Assembly (NCBI RefSeq): GCF_038397775.1
Contig: NZ_CP151650.1
Location: 3,410,001 to 3,474,000 of the forward strand
DNA length: 64,000 bases
Direction: 5' to 3'
Source of the DNA: Pseudomonas sp. RC10
GTDB taxonomy: Bacteria; Pseudomonadota; Gammaproteobacteria; Pseudomonadales; Pseudomonadaceae
Positions 53,298 through 62,430 of the stretch are shown in pieces. Below the pieces are notes generated by a model. That model was not told the origin of the DNA. It saw only the letters and a list, made by a program, of their open reading frames with translations, and searched no databases. Position numbers and translations under genes: made by a program. How positions within the stretch are numbered: the first letter of the stretch is position 1; each line of letters begins with the position of its first letter.

Positions 53298-54243
53298 CGG
53301 CTTGTTGAGCGTGCGTCTGCGCGCCATCGAATACGGCGCGCCGGGCATCAACCTTTACACCTTCGAATCCCTCGACGGGCAACCGCTGCCGCCGTACGAG
53401 CCGGGTGCTCACGTGGACGTGGCGATGGCCCCGGACCTGCTGCGCCAGTATTCCTTGCTGTGGCCGGCAACCGAGCCAAGCCAGTACCGGATCGCGGTGC
53501 AACTGGCTGAGGTGGGGAAGGGCGGTTCGCGCAAGCTGCATTTCGAATCGGTGGTGGGCGCGACGTACGAGGTGTCGGCGCCGCGCAATCACTTCCCGCT
53601 GATGCCCAGCGACGAAGCGTTTCACCTGTTTGCGGGCGGCATCGGCATCACGCCGATCATCTCGATGTACCGGCAGTTAAAGGCCAGCGGGCGCACGGTG
53701 TTTCTGTATTACTGGGCGGCCAGCGCGCAGCACATGCTGTTCCATGAAGCGTTGTGTCACGAGAGGGACGGCGTGCAGCTGTTTCACACCCGTTGCGGCG
53801 GGGCTGCGCCACCTCGGCTGAAGGACGTGATCGCGACCTTGCCCCAGAGCGCCCAGCTGTATTGCTGCGGGCCGCAGGGCATGGTCGACGAGTTTGACCA
53901 ACTGACGCTGGACCGACCGGAAGCCAACACCCATCGCGAGCGTTTCAGCGCGACGACGGATGCGCTGCAACCCGGCGACAGTTTCCGGGTACGCCTGCAA
54001 CGCTCGGGGCTGACGCTGACCGTACCCGCCGAGCTGAGCCTGTTGCAGGTTTGCGAAGCGGCCGGGGTGGATGTGGCGTACTCCTGCGAAGAAGGGGTGT
54101 GCGGCGCCTGTGAAGTCAAGGTGCTTGGCGGACACGTTGAACACCGCGACACGGTGCTGACCCCCAAGCAGCGGGAGCGCAGCGCAAGCATGATGATTTG
54201 CTGCTCGCGCGGCGTTGGCGACAGCCTGGTACTTGACCTGTAG
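53284..54243 (+). CDS. Phthalate-dioxygenase-reductase-type electron transfer protein (VanB-like)
   Basis: The protein has 319 residues. Order: flavin domain (RQYSLL near residue 54), NADH domain (GGIGITPIISMYRQL, CCGPQGM), and a C-terminal plant-type [2Fe-2S] domain with four Cys (CEEGVCGAC and a distal ICC). It passes electrons from NADH to the Rieske oxygenase, whose gene it overlaps. Confidence 0.94.
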   Translation: MALSDGLLSVRLRAIEYGAPGINLYTFESLDGQPLPPYEPGAHVDVAMAPDLLRQYSLLWPATEPSQYRIAVQLAEVGKGGSRKLHFESVVGATYEVSAPRNHFPLMPSDEAFHLFAGGIGITPIISMYRQLKASGRTVFLYYWAASAQHMLFHEALCHERDGVQLFHTRCGGAAPPRLKDVIATLPQSAQLYCCGPQGMVDEFDQLTLDRPEANTHRERFSATTDALQPGDSFRVRLQRSGLTLTVPAELSLLQVCEAAGVDVAYSCEEGVCGACEVKVLGGHVEHRDTVLTPKQRERSASMMICCSRGVGDSLVLDL

Positions 54244-54272
54244 CGCTGGAATGCCCGGCGATTTTTTCGCCG

Positions 54273-54299
54273 GTTAATTAATTGGTTGATCAATTATTA
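54273..54299. promoter_or_regulatory. Operator-like element upstream of the flavin monooxygenase operon (site 3)
   Basis: TTAATTAATTGGTTGATCAA with ATTATTA following matches site 2 at most positions. AATTG and CAATT form an inverted repeat. It lies 46 bp before the GTG start of the next gene. Confidence 0.78.
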
Positions 54300-54344
54300 C
54301 AAGAGGCCAGCGCGAAACACCCTCGCGCTGCAGGAGGAACACCC

Positions 54345-55580
54345 GTGGACAGAGCATTGCGAGTCGGCATCATCGGCGCCGGTATCGGCGGCGTCACCTT
54401 GGCCCGAGCCCTCGAACAGCGTGGCATCGAAGCGCGGATTTTCGAGCGCGCGCCGATGTTTGGCGAAGTCGGCGCGGGCGTGCAGATGACCCCCAACGCG
54501 GTCAAGGTGCTGAGTGAACTGGGGCTGGACAATCAACTGAAAACGATCGGTTTTCTGCCCGACGCGATGGTCGGCCGCAACTGGAAAACCGCCCGCGAAC
54601 TGTTTCGCACGCCGCTTAAAGAATCCTGCCCGGCGCTGTACGGCGCGCCGTTCTATCACGTGCACCGGGCCGATCTTCATGCCGCGCTGGCGAGCGACAT
54701 CAAGCCGGGGCAAGCCACCTTCGGCGCCCACTGTGTCGGTTTGCAGCAACTGGGTAACACCGCTGTGGCGAAATTCGCCGACGGGTTGGAGTTCGAGGCG
54801 GACTTGATCGTCGGCGCCGATGGCGTGCGTTCGGTGATTCGCGAGCAGTTGTGGGGCGAAGAGGCCGCGAACTACACCGGCCACATGTGCTGGCGCGCGC
54901 TGGTCAACGTCGATAAACACCCGCTGCCGTTTGTCAGCCCGGATTCCAGCTTCTGGATGGGGCCCAAAGGCCACGTCGTGACGTACTACGTGAAAGGCGG
55001 GTCGATGGTGAACATCGTCGCCGTGAACGAAAACCCGTCGTGGGTCGAGGAATCGTGGAACGCCAAGAGCACGCAGCAGGAATTGCTCGCCGGGTTCGAA
55101 GGCTGGCACCCGAACTTGATCGAGCTGTTCAAGCGCACCGACCCCGACGCGATCTTCAAATGGGGCCTGTTCGACCGCGATCCGATAAAGACCTGGTCCA
55201 AGGGCAACGCCACGCTGTTGGGCGACGCCGCGCACCCGATGCTGCCGTTTCTGTCCCAAGGCGCGGCGATGGCCATCGAAGACGGTTACGTGCTGGCCCA
55301 GTCCCTGGCGTATCACGGCCCGCGCCAATTGCAGCAGGCCCTGCGCGCCTACGAACTGGAACGCCTGCCGCGCACCAGTCGGGTTCAACTGGAAGCACGG
55401 GAGCGCGGGCGCACCTATCACTTGCCGTCGGCGTGGTCGCAGCTCAAGCGCGACATGGCCTACCGCTGGCGTCAGTTGCTTAACCCGAATGCCGTGGGGA
55501 TTCAGGCCAACTGGGTCTACGAATACGACGCCCGGGACTGCGAAACCCGTTTCCCACTGGCGCAGAAAATCCCCGCCTGA
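54345..55580 (+). CDS. FAD-dependent aromatic monooxygenase (NicC/HpaM-like)
   Basis: The protein has 411 residues from GTG 54345, chosen for the CAGGAGGAAC site directly before it. Flavin motifs: GxGxxG in IIGAGIGG, DG in IVGADGVRSV, and GD in LLGDAAHPMLPFLSQGAAMA. The last motif marks the salicylate-hydroxylase / 6-hydroxynicotinate 3-monooxygenase group. Such enzymes perform decarboxylative hydroxylation of pyridine carboxylates to 2,5-dihydroxypyridine. The downstream genes encode exactly the enzymes that use this product, so a NicC-type (6-hydroxynicotinate) or HpaM-type (5-hydroxypicolinate) reaction is likely. The choice cannot be made by eye. Confidence 0.9.
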   Translation: MDRALRVGIIGAGIGGVTLARALEQRGIEARIFERAPMFGEVGAGVQMTPNAVKVLSELGLDNQLKTIGFLPDAMVGRNWKTARELFRTPLKESCPALYGAPFYHVHRADLHAALASDIKPGQATFGAHCVGLQQLGNTAVAKFADGLEFEADLIVGADGVRSVIREQLWGEEAANYTGHMCWRALVNVDKHPLPFVSPDSSFWMGPKGHVVTYYVKGGSMVNIVAVNENPSWVEESWNAKSTQQELLAGFEGWHPNLIELFKRTDPDAIFKWGLFDRDPIKTWSKGNATLLGDAAHPMLPFLSQGAAMAIEDGYVLAQSLAYHGPRQLQQALRAYELERLPRTSRVQLEARERGRTYHLPSAWSQLKRDMAYRWRQLLNPNAVGIQANWVYEYDARDCETRFPLAQKIPA

Positions 55581-55640
55581 TTGCAGTCGCGCAGCCAACG
55601 ATTGCAGATCGGACAGAACGATAACGGAAGGGGTCATGCC

Positions 55641-56492
55641 ATGAGTCATCTTCGCTACGGCGGCCACGTGCACGCCAACGGGATTCGCCAGCATTATTTG
55701 CGTTACGGGCCGCCGGAGGGTGCAGCCGAGGGGCTGGACCCGGTGATCATCGTGCCGGGCATCACCAGCCCGGCGGTCACCTGGGGCTTTGTCGCCGAAC
55801 GCTTCGCCAGCCGCTTCGACACGTATGTGCTGGACGTGCGTGGGCGCGGGCTTTCGGAATCCGGTGACGCGCTGGATTACAGCCTCGACGCCCAAGCGGC
55901 GGATCTGGTCGCGTTCGCCGACGCGCTGGGCTTCAAGCGTTACAGCGTGGTCGGTCACTCGATGGGTGCGCGAATCGCCTTGAGGGCCAAGGCGTCCGGC
56001 GCCGATGGCATGACCCGGATGGTGCTGGTGGACCCGCCTGTTTCCGGGCCGGGGCGTCGGCCTTATCCGGCACAGCTGCCGTGGTACATCGATTCAATTC
56101 GCCAGGCCAAGGTCGGCATGAGCGCCGCCGACATGCGCGCCTTTTGCCCCACCTGGACCGAGGCTCAATTGGCCTTGCGTGCTCAGTGGCTGCACACCTG
56201 TGACGAGCGGGCGATCCTCGCCAGTTTCAATGGCTTTCACAAAGACGCGGTGGTGGAAAATATCGCCGCCATTGATTGCCCGGCGTTGCTGGTCACGGCG
56301 GCGCGGGGTGAGGTGGTCAAGGACGAGGACGTCGCCGAATGCCAGGCGCTGTTGCCAACGCTGGCCCATGTGCGCGTCGCCGATGCCGGTCACATGATTC
56401 CCTGGGACAACGAGGAAGGTTTCTACGCCGCGCTGGGGGATTTTCTTGGCGCGGCATTGAGCGAGGAGGGCGCACGTCATGGCCGTCAGTGA
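55641..56492 (+). CDS. nicD: N-formylmaleamate deformylase, NicD-like alpha/beta hydrolase
   Basis: The protein has 283 residues from ATG 55641 with GGAAGGGG upstream. The nucleophile elbow is GHSMGAR with S107. The oxyanion part IVPGITSPAVTWGF and late catalytic His in DAGHMIPWDN are present. Its position directly before nicX, with a 14-bp overlap, and the NicD-like VPGITSP motif point to hydrolysis of N-formylmaleamate to maleamate and formate. Function is inferred mainly from context. Confidence 0.85.
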   Translation: MSHLRYGGHVHANGIRQHYLRYGPPEGAAEGLDPVIIVPGITSPAVTWGFVAERFASRFDTYVLDVRGRGLSESGDALDYSLDAQAADLVAFADALGFKRYSVVGHSMGARIALRAKASGADGMTRMVLVDPPVSGPGRRPYPAQLPWYIDSIRQAKVGMSAADMRAFCPTWTEAQLALRAQWLHTCDERAILASFNGFHKDAVVENIAAIDCPALLVTAARGEVVKDEDVAECQALLPTLAHVRVADAGHMIPWDNEEGFYAALGDFLGAALSEEGARHGRQ

Positions 56493-57522
56493 TTTCACCA
56501 TGATCGAGGCCTGGACCCAGGTGTTGCGCCTCTCGAAGTTGCAAGCGGGCCAGGCCGTGACGATCCTCACGGGCGCCGACACCCACCCGCAAACCTTGCG
56601 CACCGCACAGATCGCCTGCCAGTCGCTGGGCGCGGTGATCAGCCGTCTCGACCTGGCCCCGGTCAATGGCGAACGCTCCCTAAGCCGCGACCCGCTGGCC
56701 TATCTCGGCACCACGCCGTTGACCGGCAACAAGCCAGCGATGGCCGCCCTGAAAGCCAGCGACCTGGTGCTGGACCTGATGACGTTGCTGTTCTCTCCCG
56801 AGCAGCACGACATTCTCGCTGGCGGCACGAAGATCCTGCTGGCGGTCGAGCCGCCGGAAATTCTTGCGCGCATGGTGCCGACCGAAGCGGATCGCACGCG
56901 GGTCATGGCCGCTGCGGCAAAGATCAAGCAGGCCAGCCGGATGACCGTCACGTCGCCTGCCGGAACGTCACTGTCCTGTCCGCTGGGCGAGTTTCCGGCG
57001 ATCAGCGAATACGGCTTCGTCGATGCACCGGGGCGCTGGGATCACTGGCCGAGCGGCTTCGTGCTGACCTGGCCCAATGAATTGCAGGCCAGCGGCACCA
57101 TCGTCATCGACCGGGGCGACATCCTCTTGCCGCACAAAAGTTATGTGCAGAACCCCATCGTGCTGACCGTCGAGGCTGGCTACGCCACGGGCATCGAAGG
57201 CGGCGTCGACGCGGCATTGCTGCGCGATTACATGGAAAGCTTCGCCGACCCGGAGGCCTACGCCATTTCTCACATCGGCTGGGGGCTGCAACCCCGGGCG
57301 CGCTGGTCAACGCTGGGGCTGCTGGATCGCGAGGCGCACATCGGCATGGACGCGCGGGCGTATGAAGGCAATTTCCTGTTTTCACTCGGGCCGAACAACG
57401 AAGCGGGCGGGTCGCGGACGACGGCGTGTCACATCGACATTCCCCTGCGCGGCTGCACGGTTTCACTGGATGACCGGGTGGTGGTCGAGGCAGGCAAGGT
57501 GATCAACGAGGAGCCGCTGTGA
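56479..57522 (+). CDS. nicX: 2,5-dihydroxypyridine 5,6-dioxygenase, NicX family
   Basis: The protein has 347 residues. The iron-binding H-x52-H-x-D motif that defines this family is intact: H265 (AISHIGWG), H318 and D320 (ACHID). These numbers agree with the ligands I recall for P. putida NicX. It opens 2,5-dihydroxypyridine to N-formylmaleamate. The gene overlaps nicD upstream and nicF downstream (TGATG), so translation is coupled. Confidence 0.93.
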   Translation: MAVSDFTMIEAWTQVLRLSKLQAGQAVTILTGADTHPQTLRTAQIACQSLGAVISRLDLAPVNGERSLSRDPLAYLGTTPLTGNKPAMAALKASDLVLDLMTLLFSPEQHDILAGGTKILLAVEPPEILARMVPTEADRTRVMAAAAKIKQASRMTVTSPAGTSLSCPLGEFPAISEYGFVDAPGRWDHWPSGFVLTWPNELQASGTIVIDRGDILLPHKSYVQNPIVLTVEAGYATGIEGGVDAALLRDYMESFADPEAYAISHIGWGLQPRARWSTLGLLDREAHIGMDARAYEGNFLFSLGPNNEAGGSRTTACHIDIPLRGCTVSLDDRVVVEAGKVINEEPL

Positions 57523-58145
57523 TGAGCAACGATCTAGAAAGCTACCAACGTCAGGGCTTCGGTGCCGATATGGCATTGCCCGCGCCTTACGCGTTGCTGA
57601 TCGTCGATCTGGTGGAAGGCTTTGCCGACCCCGAGATTTTTGGCGGCGGCAACATCCCCCAGGCCATCGCGCAGACCGAACAGTTGCTGGCCCACGCACG
57701 GGCACAGGACTGGCCGGTTGCCCATTCGCGGATCGTCTTCGCCGACGACGGGGCGGACGCCAACGTGTTCTCGCTCAAAGTGCCGTCGATGCTGACGCTG
57801 ACCGAACACGCACCCCGCAGCGCCATTGTGGCGCAGCTGACCCCCGTGGCAGGCGAGTTGGTGGTGCGCAAAACCCTGCCGTCGGCATTCTTCGGCACCG
57901 ATCTCGCCGCATGGCTGACGTTCAGGGGCGTGCGCACGCTGTTGGTGGCCGGCGCGGTCACCAGTGGGTGCGTGCGGGCGAGTGTGCTCGACGCGCTGAA
58001 CCACGGATTCCGGCCCCTGGTGGTCAGTGATTGCGTGGGCGATCGGGCCATCGGGCCCCATGACGCCAACCTGTTCGACCTGGCGCAGAAGTACGCCGTG
58101 GTCAAGCCGATGACCGAAGCGCTGGCGCTGCTGGACGACGCCTGA
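57522..58145 (+). CDS. nicF: Maleamate amidohydrolase, NicF-like (isochorismatase fold)
   Basis: The protein has 207 residues from ATG 57522. The cysteine-hydrolase triad is D29 (IVDLVEGF), K117 (VRKTLPSAFFGT) and C150 (AVTSGCVRAS), the same numbering as I recall for characterised NicF. It converts maleamate to maleate and ammonia. A maleate isomerase gene (nicE), needed to reach fumarate, is not found in the window. Confidence 0.92.
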   Translation: MSNDLESYQRQGFGADMALPAPYALLIVDLVEGFADPEIFGGGNIPQAIAQTEQLLAHARAQDWPVAHSRIVFADDGADANVFSLKVPSMLTLTEHAPRSAIVAQLTPVAGELVVRKTLPSAFFGTDLAAWLTFRGVRTLLVAGAVTSGCVRASVLDALNHGFRPLVVSDCVGDRAIGPHDANLFDLAQKYAVVKPMTEALALLDDA

Positions 58146-58179
58146 CCCTACAACAAGCCAATCTGGCACACGCGTTGCT

Positions 58180-58204
58180 ATTTAATTAACTGCCCGTTTA
58201 ATAA
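58180..58204. promoter_or_regulatory. AT-rich operator-like element upstream of ABC transporter (site 4)
   Basis: TTTAATTAACTGCCCGTTTA with AATAAC is a weaker relative of sites 1-3, sharing the TTAATTAA core. It lies 67 bp before the binding-protein start. Confidence 0.5.
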
Positions 58205-58271
58205 CGGTGGTCCGAGCCTGGAACGCCCTAATGCTGTGCAAGCCTTTCACCTGATCAGCTTGGAGAACACC

Positions 58272-59492
58272 ATGAACATGCGTGCACGTTTCACAAAATC
58301 GAACCTGTTGGCGGGCGTGATCGCCTTGATCGTCAGCGGCGCCGCCTGGTCGGCGGACACCATCAAGATCGGCGACATCAACAGCTACAAATCCCAGCCA
58401 GTGTTCACCGATGGCTACAAGAAGGGCATGGAACTGGCCGTTGAACAGATCAACGCGGCAGGGGGTGTCAACGGCAAGAAACTGGAGCTGATCACCCGCG
58501 ACGACAATGCCAACCCTGGCGACGCGATCCGTCAGGCCGAAGACCTGATCAACCGCGAGCATGTCGATGTGCTGGCCGGTGCGTTCTACGCCCACATCGG
58601 CACCGCGCTGTCGGACTACGCCAAGCAGAAAAAACGTTTCGTGCTGATCACCGAAGCCCTCAGCGACAACATCGTCTGGAGCGCGGGCAACCGCTACACG
58701 TATCGCCTCGACGCCTCGACTTACATGCTGACCTCGGCGCTGGTGGACGAAGCCGTCAAGCTGCACAAGAAACGCTGGGCGCTGGTGTACCCCAACTACG
58801 AGTTCGGCACTGCGGCCGCCAGCGCGTTCAAGACCTTGCTCAAGGCGCGTCAACCCGATGTGGAATTCGTGACCGAGCAGGCCCCGCCGTTCGGTAAAGT
58901 CGATGCGGGCAGCGTGGTGCAGGCGCTGGTGGACTCGAAACCGGATGCGCTGTTCAACGCATTGTTCGGGGCTGACCTGGCGAAGTTCATTCGCGAAGGC
59001 ACCACCCGCAGCTTCTTTGGCGAGCAACTGCCGGTGCTGAGCATCATCACCGGTCAGCCGGAATACCTGGAACCGTTGAAGGACGAGATTCCGCCGAACT
59101 GGACCGTCACGGGTTACCCCTGGTACAGCATCGACACCCCGGCGCACAAAGCCTTCGTTGCGGCGTATCACGCCAAATACGGCACCGAGAACCTGCGCTT
59201 CGGCTCGGACATCGGCTATTCGGCGATCCAGTCCATCGCGGCCGGGATCAAGGCGGCGGGCGGCAAGACGGACTCCGAGTCGTTGGTCGATGCGTTCAGC
59301 GGCCTGAAGGTCAACACCCCGGACGGCCCGCTGGAATACCGCAAGATCGACCACCAGGCGACCTGGGGTCTGTACGTCGGCAAGCTGGCGGTGAAGGACG
59401 GTGCGGGCGTGATGGTGGATTACACCTTCAAGCCGGGCGACACCCTGCTGCCTTCCGATGATGACGTGCGTAAGTTGCGTCCGGCCGAGTGA
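58272..59492 (+). CDS. ABC transporter substrate-binding protein (branched-chain/aromatic type)
   Basis: The protein has 406 residues. A signal peptide ends at AWSA. The Peripla_BP_6 fold is clear: IKIGDINSYKSQPVFTDGYKKGMELAVEQINAAGGVNGK, DAIRQAEDLI and VLAGAFYAHIGTALSDYA. Such proteins capture amino acids, urea, or aromatic acids in the periplasm. Being placed directly after the catabolic genes, it probably binds the pathway's starting compound. Confidence 0.9.
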   Translation: MNMRARFTKSNLLAGVIALIVSGAAWSADTIKIGDINSYKSQPVFTDGYKKGMELAVEQINAAGGVNGKKLELITRDDNANPGDAIRQAEDLINREHVDVLAGAFYAHIGTALSDYAKQKKRFVLITEALSDNIVWSAGNRYTYRLDASTYMLTSALVDEAVKLHKKRWALVYPNYEFGTAAASAFKTLLKARQPDVEFVTEQAPPFGKVDAGSVVQALVDSKPDALFNALFGADLAKFIREGTTRSFFGEQLPVLSIITGQPEYLEPLKDEIPPNWTVTGYPWYSIDTPAHKAFVAAYHAKYGTENLRFGSDIGYSAIQSIAAGIKAAGGKTDSESLVDAFSGLKVNTPDGPLEYRKIDHQATWGLYVGKLAVKDGAGVMVDYTFKPGDTLLPSDDDVRKLRPAE

Positions 59493-59540
59493 TGTGCAGC
59501 GGTAGTGAATACACCGTGTAGTGCTATTTGAAATGCGATT

Positions 59541-59632
59541 TTGTGAGAGTCGGCTTGCTGGCGAAAACGTTGGGTCAGTGAAAAGTGAAATAACTGACCC
59601 ACCGCATTCGCCAGCAAGCCGGCTCCCACAGG
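59541..59632. repeat. REPIN (family D) between binding protein and permease genes
   Basis: GAGTCGGCTTGCTGGCGAA near 59547 and TTCGCCAGCAAGCCGGCTC near 59607 face each other with ~40 bp between the arms. It lies inside the transporter operon and may set differential expression of the binding protein. Confidence 0.88.
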
Positions 59633-59704
59633 TCCTGTGCTGGCAGCGGGAACCTACGCCTGATCGCGGATGAGGTGACCGCGCTGCCCCAGATCGAGGG
59701 CGTC

Positions 59705-61651
59705 ATGGACTTTTCAGCGTTATTTTCACAGTTACTCAACGGCCTGGCCGAAGCGTCGTCGCTGTTTCTGGTGGCGGCGGGGCTGTCACTGATTTTTGGC
59801 GTGACCCGCATCGTCAACTTCGCCCACGGCTCGTTCTACATGCTCGGGTTGTACATCGCCTATTCCATCGTCGAATACCTCATGGGGTCGATGGGTGCGG
59901 CCGGGTTCTGGCTTGGTTTGGCGCTGGCGGCGATTTCCGTGGGCCTGATTGGCGCCGTGGTGGAAATCGTTCTGCTGCGCCGCATCTACAAGGCGCCGGA
60001 ACTGTTCCAGTTATTGGCCACATTCGCCCTGGTGCTGGTCATCAACGACGCGGTGCTCGGCTATTGGGGCGCGGAAGAACTGCTCGGTCGTCGTGCACCG
60101 GGGTTGTCCGGCTCCATCGACATTCTGGGGCGTCAGTTCCCCACCTATAACTTTTTCCTGATCGCCATCGGGCCGATTGTGCTGGGTCTGGTGTGGCTGT
60201 TGCTGGTGCGCACGCGGTGGGGCGTGCTGGTTCGCGCGGCGACTCAGGACCGGGAAATGCTCGGCGCCCTCGGCGTCAATCAGGCGTGGCTGTTCACGAG
60301 TGTCTTCGCCTTGGGCGCGATGCTGGCGGGGCTCGGCGGCGCGGTGCAGTTGCCCCGGGAACCGGCCAGCCTTTCCCTCGATTTGCGCACCATCGGCGAG
60401 GCCTTCGTCATCGTGGTGGTGGGCGGCATGGGGTCGTTGCCGGGGGCTTATGTCGCGGCCCTGCTCATCGCCGAAATCAAGGCGCTGTGCATCGGCTTGG
60501 GGTCGGTCACCCTGTTCGGCATCAGCGTGTCGTTTTCCAAGCTCACGTTGGTGATCGAGTTTCTTGTCATGGCCGTGGTGCTGGTGATCCGGCCGTGGGG
60601 CCTGATGGGCAAACCACAAGCCACCAGCCGCAATTCGGCGCCGGTGGAAGCCCCGATGCGACCGGGTTCGACCTCGTTCAAATGGCTGGTCGGTGTGGGG
60701 TTGCTGGTATTGGCCGTGCTACCGCTGCTTTCGACCTGGCTGCCCTATGCCAGCGTGCTGACTCAAGACGTGTTGGTGACCGTGCTGTTCGCCGTCAGCC
60801 TGCACTTCATCATGGGCCCCGGTGGCATGCACTCGTTCGGCCATGCCGCGTACTTCGGGCTGGGAGCGTACGGCGCCGCGATTCTGTTCAAGGTGCTGAC
60901 GATGCCCATGCCGATGGCCTTTGCTTTCGCGCCGCTGGTGGCGGGGTTGGGCGCGTTCGTCTTCGGCTGGTTCTGCGTGCGCTTGTCGGGGGTGTACCTG
61001 GCGATGCTGACGCTGGCGTTCTCGCAGATCGTCTGGTCGGTGGTGTTCCAGTGGGAGGACGTCACCGGCGGCTCCAACGGCATCACCGGCATCTGGCCGT
61101 CGGCTTGGCTCGACGGCACGCGCTATTACTACCTGACGCTGATTCTGGTGGCAGTGAGTATTTTTCTGGTCAGACGCATCCTGTTCGCGCCGTTCGGCTA
61201 CAGCCTGCGGGCGGCGCGGGATTCAGCCTTGCGCGCCGACGCCATCGGCATCGACGTCAAACGCGTGCAATGGCTGGCGTTCGTCATCGCCGGGGTGTTC
61301 GCCGGGCTGGCGGGCACGCTGTACATCTTTTCCAAGGGCAGCATCTCGCCGGACGCCATGGCGGTCGGCAAGTCCGTGGACGGGCTGGTGATGGTCCTGC
61401 TCGGCGGCATTCAGAACCTGCTGGGGCCGGTGGTCGGCGCCAGTGTTTTCAGTGTCTTGCAGGACTCGATCATGCGCGCCACCGACTACTGGCGGGCGGT
61501 GTTCGGCGGCGTGATCCTGCTGCTGGTACTGGTCTTTCCGCAGGGCATCGCCGGGTTCTTTCAACAAGTGGGCGGGTGGTGGCACGCGTGGCGATCTCGG
61601 TCGCCTGCGCATGAGGCAAGCGTTACCACGGTGATGGAGAAACAGGCATGA
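59705..61651 (+). CDS. Fused ABC permease (LivH-LivM type)
   Basis: The protein has 648 residues from ATG 59705. The first ~290 residues are a LivH-type permease (GLSLIFGVTRIVNFAHGSFYMLGLY, EAFVIVVVGGMGSLPGAY). After a linker, residues ~330-640 are a LivM type (HSFGHAAYFGLGAYGAA, LRAARDSALRADAIGIDVKRVQWLAFVI). Two separate genes are more common; the fusion is known in some aromatic-compound importers. It probably moves the captured pyridine substrate across the inner membrane. Confidence 0.93.
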   Translation: MDFSALFSQLLNGLAEASSLFLVAAGLSLIFGVTRIVNFAHGSFYMLGLYIAYSIVEYLMGSMGAAGFWLGLALAAISVGLIGAVVEIVLLRRIYKAPELFQLLATFALVLVINDAVLGYWGAEELLGRRAPGLSGSIDILGRQFPTYNFFLIAIGPIVLGLVWLLLVRTRWGVLVRAATQDREMLGALGVNQAWLFTSVFALGAMLAGLGGAVQLPREPASLSLDLRTIGEAFVIVVVGGMGSLPGAYVAALLIAEIKALCIGLGSVTLFGISVSFSKLTLVIEFLVMAVVLVIRPWGLMGKPQATSRNSAPVEAPMRPGSTSFKWLVGVGLLVLAVLPLLSTWLPYASVLTQDVLVTVLFAVSLHFIMGPGGMHSFGHAAYFGLGAYGAAILFKVLTMPMPMAFAFAPLVAGLGAFVFGWFCVRLSGVYLAMLTLAFSQIVWSVVFQWEDVTGGSNGITGIWPSAWLDGTRYYYLTLILVAVSIFLVRRILFAPFGYSLRAARDSALRADAIGIDVKRVQWLAFVIAGVFAGLAGTLYIFSKGSISPDAMAVGKSVDGLVMVLLGGIQNLLGPVVGASVFSVLQDSIMRATDYWRAVFGGVILLLVLVFPQGIAGFFQQVGGWWHAWRSRSPAHEASVTTVMEKQA

Positions 61652-62430
61652 CCCTTCTGCAAGTACGTGACTTGAACAAGTCCTTCGGCGGCGTCCGTGC
61701 CGTCGACGGCATCAACTTCGACCTGCACGAAGGCGAGCTGCTGGCGCTGATCGGCCCCAACGGCGCAGGCAAATCCACCACCTTCAACATGGTCGGCGGC
61801 CAGCTCAAGGCCTCGGGCGGTTCGATCCGTCTGCTGGGGCAGGAACTGGTAGGCAAACGCCCGCGCGACATCTGCCGCATGCAGGTGGGCCGCACCTTCC
61901 AGATCGCCGAAACCTTCGCCTCGCTGACCGTGGTGGAGAACGTGCAGATGGCGTTGCTTTCCCATCACGGCAAAGGCTTTTCGCTGTTCACCTCGGCGCG
62001 CAAACAGTACCGCGAAGAGGCCATGGACTTGCTCGCCCAAGTCGGCATGCAACGCCACGCCGAGCGCCCGTGCAGCGAACTCGCGTACGGCGACGTCAAG
62101 CGGGTGGAACTGGCAATGGGGCTGGCGAACGACCCGAAACTGTTGCTGATGGACGAGCCCACGGCGGGCATGGGGCCGGAAGAACGCAACGACCTGATGG
62201 CGCTGACCAAGCGGCTGGTGGTGGAGCGCAAGATGGCCGTGCTCTTCACTGAGCACAGCATGGACGTGGTCTTCGCCTACGCCGACCGGATGATCGTCCT
62301 GGCCCGTGGGCGTTTGATTGCCGAAGGCGACGCGCAGTACATCCGCAATCACCCGAAGGTGCAGGAAGTGTATTTCGGCACCGGCAAGACGTTCGAAAAC
62401 GAAATCGCTCAGTCGCAGGTGCAGGTATGA
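61648..62430 (+). CDS. ABC transporter ATP-binding protein (LivG type)
   Basis: The protein has 260 residues. Walker A is GPNGAGKSTT, and Walker B is LLLMDEPTAGMGPEE. The signature reads CSELAYGDVKRVELAM, the usual LivG variant. Gene starts overlap neighbours by 4 bp on both sides. It powers the importer with LivF. Confidence 0.95.
   Translation: MTLLQVRDLNKSFGGVRAVDGINFDLHEGELLALIGPNGAGKSTTFNMVGGQLKASGGSIRLLGQELVGKRPRDICRMQVGRTFQIAETFASLTVVENVQMALLSHHGKGFSLFTSARKQYREEAMDLLAQVGMQRHAERPCSELAYGDVKRVELAMGLANDPKLLLMDEPTAGMGPEERNDLMALTKRLVVERKMAVLFTEHSMDVVFAYADRMIVLARGRLIAEGDAQYIRNHPKVQEVYFGTGKTFENEIAQSQVQV

Noticed and set aside
59648..59680. GGAACC as an hrp box before the fused permease
   Set aside because: The second half (CCACNNA) is missing at the required distance.
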